Assembly: GCA_016630905.1 (NCBI GenBank)
Contig: WBMQ01000007.1
Coordinates: 248,001 to 312,000, forward strand
DNA from: Capillidium heterosporum
Taxonomy: Eukaryota; Entomophthoromycota; Entomophthoromycetes; Entomophthorales; Capillidiaceae
DNA: 64,000 nucleotides
Reading direction: 5' to 3'
The notes below the pieces were generated by a model that was not told where the DNA came from, did no database searches, and worked only from the letters and a program-made list of their open reading frames with translations. The translations under genes were made by a program, and so were the position numbers. Of this stretch, positions 24,359-34,882 are shown in pieces (the stretch's first letter is position 1; every line of letters begins with the position of its first letter).

Positions 24359-25203
24359 TTATTGTTTAGCTTCATCCACTTTCTTAAGGTTGAACTCTCT
24401 ACCATACTCCAGCTTCAGCTTCAAGACCAAGTCCTCAGTAGCCTTGTCGACTTCAATACCGCTGTCCTTCAATTCCTTGTAAAACTTGGCGATGTAGAGT
24501 TTCCAATACTGGGCCTTGTTGCAGTTGAGTATCGTATCTAGGAACAGTAGACCGAATTCAGCATCCAACTTCACCTGATAGCAGTCCATTAGACCGTACA
24601 AGATAATAATTTCATCCAACTTCTTATCGATGATCGATTGGTCGACTTCGCCCAGCTCTTTGAAATTGCGAACTAAAACTTCCAACAGCTGATGAAAGTG
24701 TTGGTTGGTAGGTTCCAAGTTGAAAGTGTGTATGTCACATAACATGTCATAGGCGATGTAAGGTTTGTTGTGCTTGGTTGCTAAGTTGAAGATGAGGTCG
24801 GTAACTTCTGAGTTTCTGGCCAGCTGCTTACGTCTCCAATTCTCTATTAAACTGGGTACGAGATCCAACTCTTGGGTTGTGTTTACCGCCTTTAATACTT
24901 GGTTCAAATGGATCAGCTGAGGTAAACCATGCTTGGGAACTTGGGGTAGAGTTTTGTTGTAGATGGTGCGGTAGAAGGTGTAGAAGTCATTACTTACACC
25001 CTCAGGTGCGGTCTCACTCAATTCCTCTTTGAATAGCCTTTCTAATAGAAATATATTATTACATTAGGACAAAAATTCACCTCAATATATTTACCTGGTC
25101 TCTTTATACCTTTGCCATTGTTTTTGTTGAAATTTTGAATTGAGGTTGTAAATAATACTTTGTCTAAATTACAAAAATAGTCAAATTCAACACCTATTAG
25201 CAT
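24359..25203 (-). CDS. helical (PPR-like) protein, possibly mitochondrial
   Basis: Two exons, 25203-25095 and 25041-24359, give 263 residues starting MLIGVEFDYFCNLDK. The protein is predicted to be almost wholly alpha-helical. A segment such as LIENWRRKQLARNSEVTDLIFNLATKHNKPYIAYDMLCD has the paired-helix character of PPR or TPR-like repeats found in fungal mitochondrial expression factors and small-subunit ribosomal proteins. The N-terminus up to about residue 36 is basic and Asn/Thr-rich, compatible with a targeting peptide but not convincing. The exact family was not recognised. The gene model is good because the splice phases agree and the long exon is free of stops. Confidence 0.7.
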
Positions 25204-25915
25204 GAAAATAAAATATTACTGATATTTAACAAGGATCTACTGCTGTTCCTCTGGATATACCCTATACGTTTGACCAATCTGGTAAATACCATACTTTTCT
25301 ATCTATCTATTTCTTGCACAAACGGTCGATTACTTCAAGAAACGAATTTGATCAGCTTTCAAAGATTTTTCAGTTTGGATTCCAATTTGAAACGCTCTCT
25401 AATTGGCTTAAATAGCTGCCTTTGACGTAATATTTGATTTCTATAAAAATCCAAGACTACAAATTCTTGAAAGTTTACAACAGCGATTCTCGATATTATA
25501 GACGGCAAAAGTTTTACTTGACCTACCGGTATTTTATAAAAAGCTATGTTATAAATAGCTATGCTACTCCTATCAGGCCTAAAACCAATATTCTAATATA
25601 AATTGAAGGAAGCAAAGCTGCCAAAAAATAATGAATACTTTCCCTTTATAAGAATAAAGCTCATTAATCGGTTTCTACCTCTGAAGTAATCTACATCTAA
25701 AATTAGGTCAATAGCCGAAATTCTTTGAAGCTCAGGAATTCTAGGAAACGTTATAGACACTACAAACTAACCATTTAGTGGTAAGCTTGGCAGCCTCGTA
25801 TGGATTTTAGATTTCTCTGTATTTTTATGCTTTAGTCTTCGGTATATTTTACGATCTCCACAATCAAGTGCGGTGGATTGATAAAGAATCTAATAGAGTA
25901 CAAGGTCCTTTTCAG
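25204..25915. other. divergent intergenic region
   Basis: Lies between the starts of two divergent genes. AT-rich, no further feature apart from the TATA box at 25916. Confidence 0.5.
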
Positions 25916-25926
25916 CTATATAAAGG
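25916..25926 (+). promoter_or_regulatory. TATA box of tubby-like copy 2
   Basis: CTATATAAAGG, about 66-76 bases before the ATG at 25992. Confidence 0.55.
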
Positions 25927-25991
25927 CACGTCTGCAACAAGCAGTTTTAAATTAAAATATTGATGCTTTTATTTATAGATTAGAAGAAAAA

Positions 25992-26675
25992 ATGTCGTTT
26001 TATGAGACCTCAGAGCAAGTTGAGATGGAGCTTTACCGGATAGGTTACCTGGAGCCCCTACCAAAGTACAGTTTGGAGTATGAGTACGGAGGAACCACTC
26101 AATCGTTAACAAACCATTTTATATTTTACAAAGCTACATCACTAGATACAACGATCATCGAGATTAAAGATATTGCAAATATCCTATTCCAACTAAATAT
26201 CAACAGAGGAAGGATACCGTTAGTATTCAACTACACCGCAACAGAAGTCTATTCAATAAAGAAGAGTGGACACCAACTAATTTCACCTTATTCCAAATTT
26301 AAATTGCGTATCTCCAACCAAAGCTCAAGCACAAAAGGTTCAACCAAGCTCAAGGTTTTTATACCATATACATACAGCGATAGTATAAAAGTTACTATAA
26401 CTACCGAATCCAACGAAAGGAAAGTCGAAAAGAAGTGCTATTGGACTTGTAACTCCAAGTACAGGTGGATTTTGATGACTCGCAACAAGCGTTGTGGCAA
26501 TATAGCTTTAGCTAAATATGAGAAGGCCAGGTTACCAAAGAATAGTTGTTTGGGGGTTATCCACTATTTAACTTCCCAATTTTCCAAGATTGAGGAATCA
26601 ATGTTCTCAATGGCGCTTTGTTTAATTTTGTTTAGAAGCCATATACTTAAGAACGACCCGTACCCTTTTGAGTAG
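25992..26675 (+). CDS. tubby/DUF6593-like family protein, copy 2 (group I)
   Basis: Intact single-exon gene of 227 residues, closest to copies 1 and 3. The N-terminal motif is MELYRIGYLEPLPKYSLEYE. The core shows NHFIFYKATS, TTIIEIKD and KKCYWTCNSKYRWILMT, and the C-terminal hydrophobic helix is SMALCLILFRSHIL. It is shorter than copy 1 at the N-terminus, starting MSFYETSEQ directly before the motif. No signal peptide or membrane anchor is seen apart from the C-terminal helix, which in tubby-like folds is buried in the barrel. Function unknown; the fold is inferred from pattern. Confidence 0.8.
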   Translation: MSFYETSEQVEMELYRIGYLEPLPKYSLEYEYGGTTQSLTNHFIFYKATSLDTTIIEIKDIANILFQLNINRGRIPLVFNYTATEVYSIKKSGHQLISPYSKFKLRISNQSSSTKGSTKLKVFIPYTYSDSIKVTITTESNERKVEKKCYWTCNSKYRWILMTRNKRCGNIALAKYEKARLPKNSCLGVIHYLTSQFSKIEESMFSMALCLILFRSHILKNDPYPFE

Positions 26676-27817
26676 ATGGGTCACTTGTATATTACAATTA
26701 GCTATTATATACACAATACTTTTACCTCAGCCATTATTTTTTCTTTTTTTCTTTTTTGTATATTGTAATAAATTTCATCTAATATAACTAGTTTATTGAT
26801 ATAGTTTATTAGAAGTTATGTATATATAGCTAATAATAGTATTATTAAATAATTGGAATATCCATATCCTTTGAGCTATAGTGATTTTATCTGAATTAAA
26901 TATATAAAGTGGTTATAAAAGTATAATAAACTTCGATATATAAAGGTCTATGAGGGCTTAATGATATCAATATGGGTGAAAATAAGCACATTGAAATTTA
27001 GAATCTAAATTAAACTTTATGAAAACATATAAATAGCTATACAAAATGAATATGCACTTTAAATATATATCCGAATTCTTATCCACAAATCTTATTACTG
27101 GTTCACAACTTTCCAATTATAGAATTTTATAAAGGACACCATACCTTATTTGCACTGTTTGTTTTGATAGAAAAAGTTCTCAAATCCCACCTCCTACTTC
27201 CTCATTCCAGTTTCCTATCCAGATTCTTGAAATCCATATCAACAAAGCCTTGAGAAATAAAAGCGCAGTCCAACATGTCGGTGAATTTCATATAATGAGT
27301 GTGGATATTCTAGTACTTTCCACCAGACTCCATTCAATCTTAAACTAATAGCTCCTAAACAACTACTCAAGGTTAGTCACTTGCTTACATCAGGTACGTC
27401 TTACATTAACTTCAGGTGCTATATTTGTAAATTCTATTGCTATCCGGTCTTATATTTAGATTCCCTACATCTCCTTTAGAAGTTTATACCGAGGCTTAGC
27501 TGACACTGATACTGGTCTTTATAAAATCTAGATACTAGTTGCATTTAACCCGATACTAATTTTAAACTATATTACTAATCGTAGGTAGATTATAGTATAG
27601 AAGAAATGGGACTTGATCCAAACAAGAGGTATATCTATTCGTATCAATAGCAGGCTATATTAATAGATGCTCATCGATAATGTGTATATAAACAAACATC
27701 AAATCTACAAAAACTAAATTCATAGCAACTCCACGCTTCAAAAATTACATTTACGTATGCATACCTATACTTTAATTGGAGAGAATTCTGATAGTCCAAA
27801 TTTCTGGTCAAGCCGCC
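26676..27817. other. intergenic region between tubby-like copies 2 and 3
   Basis: About 1.1 kb of AT-rich DNA. A TATATAAAC sequence near 27686 could be an eroded promoter of copy 3. Nothing else recognised. Confidence 0.45.
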
Positions 27818-28469
27818 ATGGAGCTGTATCAGGTTAGGTTACTTGGAACCAGTTACCAAAGTACAGTTTAGAGAGCCAATCTACTGAAACCTTATGTCCG
27901 TTGACCTAACCACTTCATATTCTTTAGAACTACGTTTTCCTGAAACGACTATAGTCGACATCAAAGGGATCGTAGATTTACTCTTCCAACTTAACATCAC
28001 CAAAGACAAAGCGCCATTGGCATTTGACTACAGCACTTCCAACGTATACCCTATAGAGCGAAGTGGCAACCATCTAATTTCCCCGTTCATCAAGTTCAAG
28101 TTGAAGATCCCCAATCCAAGTTCAGGCAAAGGCTACATCAAGTGTAAAGTGCTGCTACCTTGTTTATTTAACGAAAGTGTAGAGATTCTATTGACGACGG
28201 AAACTGATGCTAAAGAAGTTAAAAGAAAGTACTTTTGGGTCAAGAACTCTAATGTCAGTTGGAGATTAGTAACTCATGATTATGGTCAAAGTAACGCTAC
28301 CGTAGCTAAATTTGAAAGAATCAAGCTACAAGACAGCAATTGCTTTGGAATAGTTCGCTACCTTACCGACCAAGTTTCCAAGGATGAGGAGACTATACTC
28401 TCAATAGCTCTTTGTTTAATTTTGTTTAGATGCCTCCTCATCAAGAAGGATCGCTTCCCATTGGAATAG
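27818..28469 (+). pseudogene. tubby/DUF6593-like copy 3 whose 5' part needs four +1 shifts
   Basis: From about 27939 to 28469 the frame is open and clearly family-like: PETTIVDIKGIVDLLFQ, RKYFWVKNSNVSWRLVTH and SIALCLILFRCLLIK. Upstream, the conserved family segments are all present but in rotating frames: GQAAMELYQV, then GYLEP, then LPKYSLE...LCPLT, then NHFIFFRTTF, then PETTIVD. Each step is +1. Alignment to copy 2 places single extra bases at about 27836, 27852, 27907 and 27938-27941. Two steps fall on stop codons, ACC-TAA (27904-27909) and TCC-TGA (27938-27943). It may be a decaying copy, a copy decoded by +1 frameshifting, or badly assembled. A shorter protein starting at the Met near 27894 is possible but would lose the N-terminal motif. 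Confidence 0.65.
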
Positions 28470-28972
28470 CCTCGATGACTGTACATTGTATTGTAGCACG
28501 TTTAATAGATATTTAGTATTCCATTTTTAAAAGATATATCCACTATAAGGCATTACTAGAATCCATAATATAGTATACTATAAATAAATATATAAATATA
28601 TTAAAAGCAAATTTATTTAAAATATAGCTTACTATAGATCACAAACTTTAACTAATAATAAGGCGTATCATCATGAGGGTCTTTAGTTGAAGCTTAATGT
28701 ATATCACTAACAATGAAAATATTCGTGCTACAAGATGATGCTGGGTGAGCTTTCTAAAGACTTTAGCTTGCCTTCATCTATTATATAACTTCGACAGCAG
28801 CTTCTTTCGATACCATAAGATTTTAAACCAATTGATTTAGAAGGAAGGGTTGTAAGGTAGCCTAAATACAAATATATCTTTATTACATCATATATACCTT
28901 TATTTCTAGAAAAACTATATTAAAAATCCAACTTATTTCTATCTGCTAAACCATATCAACTCCTAACTAAGC
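28470..28972. other. convergent intergenic region
   Basis: AT-rich 3' flanks of tubby-like copy 3 (plus) and the RbfA-like gene (minus). Nothing else seen. Confidence 0.5.
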
Positions 28973-29665
28973 TTATTTTTCACTTTTCACTTGCTCTTCA
29001 ATCAACTCTAAAGTACTTTGGGTACCAGTAGTGTCTTGCCGATGCTTTGCAAATTTGACTTTCAATTGCCCTTGGTGACTTAACTTTAGCCTTAACAACT
29101 TTTGAAACTTCTCCACATTAGTTAAAAATGCACTTTCAATACGTTCCTACAAAATAAACATCATACTATTTTAATAAAAATTACCTTTTTGTGTATTGAA
29201 TTTTCAATAGTTGTCCAACGGATGTAAACTGATGTTAAGTCGGGGTTAGGTTCCACCTAAATTTACAAAAAAATTAGTATAGAATGGTAATTTTTTAAGA
29301 GATACCGAAATAACTTTCCAAAATAAAGGGTTCAATATGTTAGGGAGTTTGGCTTCACTCAACAGGTTGTCTATGGAACTATGAACTGAATTTACTAAGT
29401 TGATTCTATTTAAGTGGTAGCTGTCGGTGTTGTAGTCTATTTGTCGCTTATAAACTAACTTCTGGGGTTTAATTATCTAGAGTAAATGAATAGATAAGTA
29501 ACGCAGGTATTCAAATTTCTTACCTTTGGGCTGGAAAGTTGCTTTAGGCTTCGGTTCCTTCATAAGATGGGAGTATTTTCCCATAATACCGTAGTTATTT
29601 TGGATGACTTTTAAGTTGTCTACGGCCGGCTTGACTTTTGCTATAGTATCGACGACCTTTTTCAT
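28973..29665 (-). CDS. RbfA-like ribosome-binding factor, probably mitochondrial
   Basis: Exons 2-4 (29476-29306, 29256-29185, 29146-28973) encode an RbfA-type KH-fold: HLNRINLVNSVHSSIDNLL, VISVEPNPDLTSVYIRWTT, then a helix with KFQKLLRLKLS and the strand LKVKFAKH. In this family the protein binds the small ribosomal subunit during maturation. The N-terminal exon is uncertain. From the Met at 29665 an exon to 29524 (MKKVVDTIAKVKPAVDNLKV...) has a good donor, GTAAGA. However, joining it to exon 2 leaves one extra base and a stop (GAT-AAT-TAA), so either exon 1 is in another frame or there is a +1 shift. A further upstream exon near 29810 with a weak GTTTGT donor is possible. The location is inferred from the basic N-terminus. 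Confidence 0.65.
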
Positions 29666-30363
29666 CTTTGGCTGTTTGCTGTATAAAATTTTTCTAGATA
29701 CAAACCTTGAGCTTGACTTTGGGTAAAGGAATCAAAGTTGTTTTGATTGCAACCTGAAGACATTGGACTCTTGGTAATAAAATCCAAGTATCCAATAGAA
29801 CTAACCTATAAAGCATCTTGAAATGCATTCATTGGAGTTAGAATTTGTATCGAATTTAATAAAAAACACTTCGAGAATTGATAGCTATTATAAGCTACAA
29901 TGAAAACTGGTAAAAGGTAGGTTTAGGTAAGTATATACGATGCATTGTAATTATCATGAAGTGTAACTTTAGGCTCAATAAACTTCTACAAGTGCATTTC
30001 AGTATTTTGCCGTTAGCATTAAGCAATTTAAACTTTGATTGGATGAGAGTGCAATTAGTATTACTCTGCTGCCAATTGAAATTCAAATTTTGTGCCATAA
30101 AGCTTTGTACTTGAAAAGGCGTAGAATGTCTCAATCAAATTCAAGCTATACTATATCAATATATATGTACTTCAAATATAATACAATGGTAAGTAATTAT
30201 ATATGCATATCTAAGCTTTAATTTCCACACCTTTATTAGTAACTCAGATTTCTTATAGCCAAACTTAAATGACATCATACAGAGATAATAAACATAAAGG
30301 CCAAAACTATGTGCAATTCAACTTCTCTATTCAAAACAAGAGCTTGCAACGAAAAAAAAGAAC
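29666..30363. other. divergent intergenic region
   Basis: Holds the promoters of the RbfA-like gene and the F-box gene. A plus-strand 60-codon frame at 30039 begins with an F-box-like LLPIEIQILCHKA and may be a truncated F-box remnant; this is weak. Confidence 0.4.
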
Positions 30364-31551
30364 ATGGAGCTTTCCCAACTACCAGAAATAGTACTACTAG
30401 AGATAATAAGTTTACTCAGTACAAGGATGCTGAAAATTTTAAGGCTCGCCAGTAAAAGTTGGAACCATTTAGTACTTCCAACCATTTTCCAAAACGAACC
30501 TGAAGCACAGTTCTTCCAAGATGTAAACAGGTACTGGTATGCCTTCTCCTTCGTAACACAGATAGATTTTACCCAGGAATTCACTAACTTATTAATTTCC
30601 AACAACATCAACATAAGTGAAACGTTCCCTAGACTCAAAGTTGTAGAACTCGATGATGATAATGTCGACTTTTTATATATCAGCCAGCAGTTTACCAGTT
30701 TCAATCCCATTGTTAAACTAATTTTAGATTTAGATATCGACAACTACGAGTTATCTTTAGTTTTATTTAAGAATTTGATCTACTTAGAGCTGGATGCGAG
30801 CCAGTTGGACGATTCCTTGTTATTTCGATTGTTCAATCATACCAACCCCAAGTTACGCCACCTCGAACTCAAGCTACCTCCCTACTTCTTGACGACGCAG
30901 ACGCTCAAAGGTATCTCCAATCGATTTAAGCACTTGGAATCCATGACCTTGAGCCATGTCAAAACTCCAAGCACCCTCCACCTCGATGACCTCAAGTTCC
31001 CCAATCTGGTGCAACTTAATCTGTTGGTTGATAATTTAGATAAGATGGGATGCTTGAAAGTACCCCCCAAGTACCCAAATTTGAAGCAATATGCTGTCGA
31101 GCTGTTCTCTGATTTGGAGGATTCAGAAAGTGATTTCTTCTCGTCTGGTTCTGACGATGAGTCGGAGTCGGGAAGTTCCAGTGAGGAGGAGTCAGAGACA
31201 TCTTCAAGTACGGATGGGGATAGTTCGAATACATCTCTGAGCACTAACCATGATACCATTGACCTAACTTCAAACAACAACTCTGATGATGCAGCTTCAG
31301 GCACCAATGAGGATATCATTGACTTAACTCTCAGTGACAGCTCGGATAATGCTGCTGCATCTCCAAGTGCCAATTCCAATTCTAACTCGGATAAAAATCA
31401 AAAAGATTCAGCCAACAGCTCAAACAATTCTGATGGATTCACTGGTGCTGCTTCTGATGGCACTTTGGGTACTCAAGAGTCTAGCGGTAGTAATATTCGA
31501 GAGATTATCTGTCAGATTTTAAGGGTCTCCAACACCAACTTCAATACATAA
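30364..31551 (+). CDS. F-box protein with an acidic tail carrying two SUMO-interaction-like motifs
   Basis: Single exon, 395 residues. Residues about 5-45 form an F-box (LPEIVLLEIISLLSTRM followed by LRLASKSWNHLV), which in SCF ligases binds Skp1. Residues 50-250 are Leu-rich with repeated LELD/LELK segments, suggesting degenerate LRRs as the substrate-binding part. From about residue 250 the chain becomes a long Ser/Asp/Glu/Asn-rich disordered tail. Within it are TIDLT and IIDLTLSD, each flanked by Ser and Asp. These match the hydrophobic core of SUMO-interaction motifs (as in the VIDLT of PIAS proteins). The last residues (REIICQILRVSN) are again ordered. Ubiquitin-ligase adaptor is the likely role; substrates unknown. 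Confidence 0.75.
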   Translation: MELSQLPEIVLLEIISLLSTRMLKILRLASKSWNHLVLPTIFQNEPEAQFFQDVNRYWYAFSFVTQIDFTQEFTNLLISNNINISETFPRLKVVELDDDNVDFLYISQQFTSFNPIVKLILDLDIDNYELSLVLFKNLIYLELDASQLDDSLLFRLFNHTNPKLRHLELKLPPYFLTTQTLKGISNRFKHLESMTLSHVKTPSTLHLDDLKFPNLVQLNLLVDNLDKMGCLKVPPKYPNLKQYAVELFSDLEDSESDFFSSGSDDESESGSSSEEESETSSSTDGDSSNTSLSTNHDTIDLTSNNNSDDAASGTNEDIIDLTLSDSSDNAAASPSANSNSNSDKNQKDSANSSNNSDGFTGAASDGTLGTQESSGSNIREIICQILRVSNTNFNT

Positions 31552-32130
31552 TTCTTTTTCAGTTGGTATAGCTATATGAAAGTTTGTTAAATGTGGCTGA
31601 GCATATCTACTTGATTTATATATATTTCATATGAGAATTTTTAAAGATCAGCCTGGTTTATATCTTTTTATCGTTTTAAATATTTATATTGATAAGTTTA
31701 TAGTTCAAAATGATTAATTTAGTTACATATATTCTCAGTTGCTCGTATATCTACTGTTCTATTTTTTAAATTTATAAGAGCTTAAAGTATATACTACAAC
31801 ATCGATTCCTATTGCTTCTTAACATGCATCAGTTGAAGCAAGCAAGTAGAATACTATCTACCCACTAGAAGTTTAATCAAAGTTGGTATTGCATCGCCTT
31901 TTTGCAAAGCTGACACTACAATCAAAAAGCTTATCCTATAATTTATATTCAAGCTATAGCTACCAAAAGTATATATCAATTTAAACATTCATAAAAAGTA
32001 CCATACATAATCCAAATGCATGAAGCATATCAGTTTATTAAACCTTTATAGTATACATTAGGTCCAAACCAATAGCAATAACTTAGGCAAGATACATGGG
32101 TACAGGTACAAGTGCAGTAGTTGACTCAAC
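31552..32130. other. convergent intergenic region
   Basis: AT-rich 3' flanks of the F-box gene and the Lon gene. Nothing else seen. Confidence 0.5.
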
Positions 32131-34882
32131 TTAGAGGTTAGAAGCCAAGTTGAGTTTACGGTTGGATGGATCGAGCTTGAACAAAATCTCTAAAGCCTGT
32201 GGTAAAGTATCTACGAAGTGGATGGTGATATCGTCCAAGACCTGTTTAGGCAAGTCTTCAGGTGTTGATTTGAGGCTTGTTCAACAAAGGTAGAAGTAAG
32301 GTACGGATACCAGCTCTATGAGCTGCCGTCACTTTCTCTTTGATACCACCGACTGGGAGCACCTGACCTCGAAGTGTAATTTCACCGGTCATGGCGGTAG
32401 CGAACGGTAAAGGAGTGTGGATAAAGAGAGAGACCAGGGCGGCAACCTAGAGCTACACCGGCCGATGGACCATCCTTGGGAGTCGCTCCTTCAGGCAGAT
32501 GGAGGTGGATGTCGATGTCATCCAAAAGTTTAACACGACGGTTGGCTGTGATGCCGAGCTGGAAGGCAAAGCCCTTGACCCAACTTAAAGCGATCTGGGC
32601 CGACTCTTTGAGCACATCGCCTAGCTTTCCGGTAAGTAATAGGTTGCCACTACCAGGCATTTGAGTCGCTTCCAAAAACATGATCTTTCCCGATCCCGAT
32701 CCAGTGTACACTAAGCCAATAGCGATACCAGGGAGTAGATCTCGTTCCGTAAGCTCATTGCTGTACTTGGCGATCTAAAAGCTATTAATACTTATTAAAA
32801 TTAAAATTTTACTCCGAGGATCGGTTCCAAGTTGGAGGTGTCGATCTTAGGGTCGTAGTCCTTAGTGGATCCTTTCTCATTGGAGATGGAGTAGTCTACC
32901 GCCTTGTGCCGACAGATCGCGGCGATCTCCCGCTTCAGTGAACGAACACCAGCCTCGTGAGTGTACTTGGTGATGACATCGGTCAAGGCATCTTCAGTGA
33001 TGGAAAACTTGTCCATCGGTAGCCCGTGGATCTCGGCTTGGGACGGGATGAGGTGCTTAGTGGCGATATGGTGCTTTTCGTAGATCGTGTAGCCCGACAG
33101 TTCGACAATTTCCATACGATCTAAAAGTGGTGGGGGGATGGTGTCTAGTCTATTGGCGGTGGCGATGAATAACACTTTGGAGAGGTCGACTGGGGTGTTA
33201 ATGTAGTGGTCAACAAAGGCGTTGTTCTGCTCTGGGTCTAAAACTTCCAATAGTGCAGCTGATGGGTCGCCCTGGTTCGAGTTGGAGCTGACTTTATCGA
33301 TTTCATCTATTTGAAAGGTTGATTAAATTATCGTATAATCGGATTACCTAACAAGAACACTGGATTGCTAACTCCACATTTGCGTAGACCTTGAATTAGT
33401 AAACCTGGCATGGCACCTACGTAGGTTCTACGGTGACCTCGAATCTCCGCTTCATCTCGAACTCCACCCAAAGATATGCGGTAGAAACCTCGACCGAGAG
33501 CGTCGGCCACCGACTTGCCTAGCGAGGTTTTTCCGACTCCTGGTGGGCCTACTAAGCAGAGAATAGGTCCTTTCATATCTTTACGGAGTTTACAGACAGC
33601 CAGATACTCTAAGATGCGCTTCTTGACTTTATTTAGGCCAAAGTGATCCAAGTCGAGCTGAGCTTTAGCCTTGTTTATGTCTATCTGCTCTTCCGAGTTT
33701 TTATTCCAGGGGAGTTCGGAGATCCACTCGAGGTAGTTGCGAGTCACTTGGTAGTCAGGCCATCATCGGCTGCAGCCGCTTTAGGCGTTGAATTTCGCGC
33801 TGAACCATCTTATTGGTTTCAGCGGGGAGCTTTGCAGATTCAATTTTACGAATAAGATCGGCAAGGTCGTTATCCTCGTCTTCTTGGTTGGAGGAGGAGA
33901 CTAACTTAGCCTTAAGATTTGTTAGTAGTCAATTAAATATTCAAAATACCCCATTTCCAAACCTTCGGCTTCTGGGACTACCTTTCTGCTGCCTTTTTGG
34001 CAAGAGTGAGTAACTAAGGGTTGTGAGGAACCGTATGAAATATAAATTCTACCTTGACTTGGACATTGACTATTTCGATAGTCTTGTTCAACCTAGTCTC
34101 TAAATCAATAGCTTCAAGTATAAACTTCTTCTCTTTGAAATCGCTTTCTATCATAGAAGTTATCATATCGGCTAAAGTCCCAGGAGCTGAATGCTCTAAA
34201 AGCTGCGAAAGCTGGGCCAAGATCAACCTAGGTAACTTTAACTCCTTAAGCAGGCTTATCAAGTTTTTGGAGGAAGACTTTAATGCGTTGTACAAAGTCA
34301 ATTCCTTTGACGATAAACTATTGAACTCTGAAATATATGTTATTAATTGTAAATAAATCAAAGCTTACCTAGTTCATTTATAGCCTGCAGTCTAACTTCA
34401 TTCATTCTAGAGCCGGGATCCACCTTCTCAATGATGCGAGCACGACTGATACCTTCCAAAACTAAAAAGTATCCGTTCTTGAATACAGGAGACTTTTTTA
34501 TGGTTACGGTTTTAGCTATGCATACGATTCGATTCTTGAGATGATAGTTCTTTGGGAGCTCCGATATGTGGTCCCAGATCTCTATTGGCCCATCCCCTGC
34601 TGAGCCAATTCTTGGTCCAAATGTAAGCTCATAAGGCATACAGGCGACATGAGTAACTGCACCCGATTTAATTCCTTCAAAGAGAGTTTTGACAAAGTAA
34701 TCCTTTTCGCCAATAGCACTTTCATCAAGTTGGTTGGGAGTAGTGTTGCCGATATTGTTGTTCTCCTTATCTTTAAATGCGTCGCTCTTTATGTGCAATC
34801 TAATTATACTACCTGGTATTAAAACTTTATCTAAAAGTGGTACGAGTGATAGGGCTTGTGGTAGTTTACTGATATCGGACAT
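32131..34882 (-). CDS. peroxisome-type Lon protease (LONP2/Pln) with three +1 frame shifts
   Basis: ATP-dependent serine protease, closer to peroxisomal than mitochondrial Lon ([19 protein letters not shown]; no mitochondrial presequence). Exons are 34882-34369, 34327-34053, 33988-33950 (linker, least certain), 33910-33348, 33306-32813 and 32774-32131. With three +1 shifts the product is 841 residues, the usual LONP2 size. Visible features are an N-terminal substrate domain, Walker [10 protein letters not shown] (near residue 400), Walker B VFLLDEIDK across an intron, the catalytic Ser in KDGPSAG (about 730) and the Lys in GGIKEK (about 770). The C-terminus ends SNL, a possible weak PTS1. Shifts lie at GCC-TGA-C (33755-33760), CTA-GGT-T (32444-32450) and ACC-TGA-A (32258-32263). 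On both sides of each the sequence is strongly conserved, and no GT-AG intron explains them. Confidence 0.9.

Noticed and set aside
30882-31379. Minus-strand frame of 165 codons over the F-box gene
   Set aside because: Shadow of the acidic Ser-rich tail; the plus frame has a recognisable F-box.
33961-34000. Apparent extra frame change in the Lon linker (AKKAAE versus KVVPEAEG)
   Set aside because: Explained by an intron with acceptor GGCAG at 33989 and a 39-base exon; no frameshift needed.
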